From: Sebastes aleutianus
Lineage: Eukaryota > Chordata > Actinopteri > Perciformes > Sebastidae
Assembly: GCA_916700875.1 (NCBI GenBank)
Contig: CAKAKS010000032.1
Location: 14,170,129 to 14,234,128, forward strand
Direction: 5' to 3'
DNA length: 64,000 bases
Shown here one piece after another: positions 63,401-64,000 of the stretch (position 1 is its first letter; each line of letters begins with the position of its first letter). The notes below the pieces were generated by a model. It saw nothing but the letters and a program-made list of their open reading frames with translations. It had not been told where the DNA came from and did not search any database. The translations under genes and the position numbers were made by a program.

Positions 63401-63450
63401 GCTGCTGCTCAGCCAATCAGGTGTCTCCAACCTCGCTGTGACGTCACACC
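63387..63450. promoter_or_regulatory. GPATCH2 core promoter: ETS site, CCAAT box and CRE
   Basis: Seen within about 60 bases just upstream of exon 1: ACTTCCG at 63390-63396 (CGGAAGT on the minus strand, an ETS/GABPA-type site), CCAAT at 63413-63417 and a perfect palindromic cAMP-response element TGACGTCA at 63439-63446. This set is typical of TATA-less promoters. In mammals the GPATCH2 promoter is head-to-head with SPATA17 (established knowledge). No SPATA17 coding exon is visible up to 64000, so a bidirectional role here is inference. Confidence 0.65.
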
Positions 63451-64000
63451 GCCACACCAACACTGTGTTCATGCAGATAAGATAAAGAGTCTGTCAGCCT
63501 GCATGCTGTGCTGCAGATAACACATTTAACTTTACCACCGATCACCATGACGCTCCTATAACAAGCTGACAAATTGTGTTTTATTTATTTATTTATTTAT
63601 GTATTTTTTTTGTTTTCCTTTCAAGATTTAAGAGTTTTATTTGCTATTTGCACCTATATATAAGTACATTGGAATTCTGAGCAGTTTACACCGAGCCAGC
63701 TTTAAGAAAATAAAAAAGGTAGAAAAGGCACAAGGTAATTACAGTAGAAAATAAGTAGCACATTCAACTCAACACAATAAATAAATAATTAAAATATAAA
63801 ACGCCCTCAGTGTAGTCAATAAATAAACTAAACTACCCTCTGCGTAGGAACGATACCCCCAGAATACAAATATACAGTATATATATATATGCTCCATGAA
63901 CACGTTAAAAGAACTTGTAACTCTCAAAATATTTAAAAAAAGAAATAATTAATATATTTCAGACAATTACACAGTGGAAGGCAGCATATTGCACAGCATT
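63451..64000. other. Sequence upstream of GPATCH2 with repeat fragment
   Basis: (TTAT)n at about 63579-63601 is followed by a dispersed-repeat fragment (TTTGCTATTTGCACCTATAT; AAGTACATTGGAATTCTGAG) and AT-rich sequence to the end. No plus-strand gene start, such as SPATA17, is visible. Confidence 0.5.

Noticed and set aside
1..64000. ESRRG or SPATA17 coding exons, the expected neighbours
   Set aside because: Neither the nuclear-receptor zinc-finger exons nor SPATA17 IQ-motif exons were seen in any frame.

Overview
This is vertebrate nuclear DNA, and the repeats point to a percomorph (spiny-rayed) teleost fish. There are short coding exons with GT/AG splice sites, long AT-rich introns, tRNA-derived SINEs, LINE 3' ends, hAT-type MITEs with 8-bp target-site duplications, microsatellites and one very large minisatellite. 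Nothing looks prokaryotic.

The only gene I can support is GPATCH2, on the minus strand from the right end of the window. Exon 1 (5' UTR) lies near 63.34-63.40 kb, beside a promoter with ETS, CCAAT and CRE motifs. Exon 2 (60356-61021) holds the start codon. Exons 3-7 follow at 53984-52453, and exon 8 is at 47548-47467. Splice phases agree at every junction, giving 385 codons plus one base. These match the N-terminal and middle parts of human GPATCH2 as I remember them. The C-terminal G-patch domain itself was not found in the remaining 47 kb, so the gene probably continues past base 1.

Layout from left to right. 1-5264: repeat-poor, enhancer-like sequence. 5265-10580: old DNA transposons and dispersed repeats. 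10581-12695: unique. 13076-14036 and 21927-23276: two copies of one ~1 kb segment, the first carrying a SINE and the second a hAT element. 15656-16030: solo LTR. 16031-20113: unique, with a paired forkhead-like motif. 20114-24476: two hAT MITEs around the second duplicate. 25592-25960: direct-repeat element. 25961-31120: unique. 31555-36595: a ~25-bp minisatellite family broken by LTR-like, LINE and SINE insertions. 36596-41650: unique, with a striking 99-bp hairpin at 39198. 41651-43162: nested transposons. 43163-47466: unique plus one old repeat. 47467-63400: GPATCH2, whose introns carry several MITEs and a LINE end. 63401-64000: promoter and repeats.

No multi-gene pathway or novel system is evident. 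The most interesting points are the large minisatellite and its insertion history, the duplicated segment with reciprocal insertions, the hairpin, and the unlocated GPATCH2 G-patch exons. Family names come from memory of typical sequences; no database search was possible.
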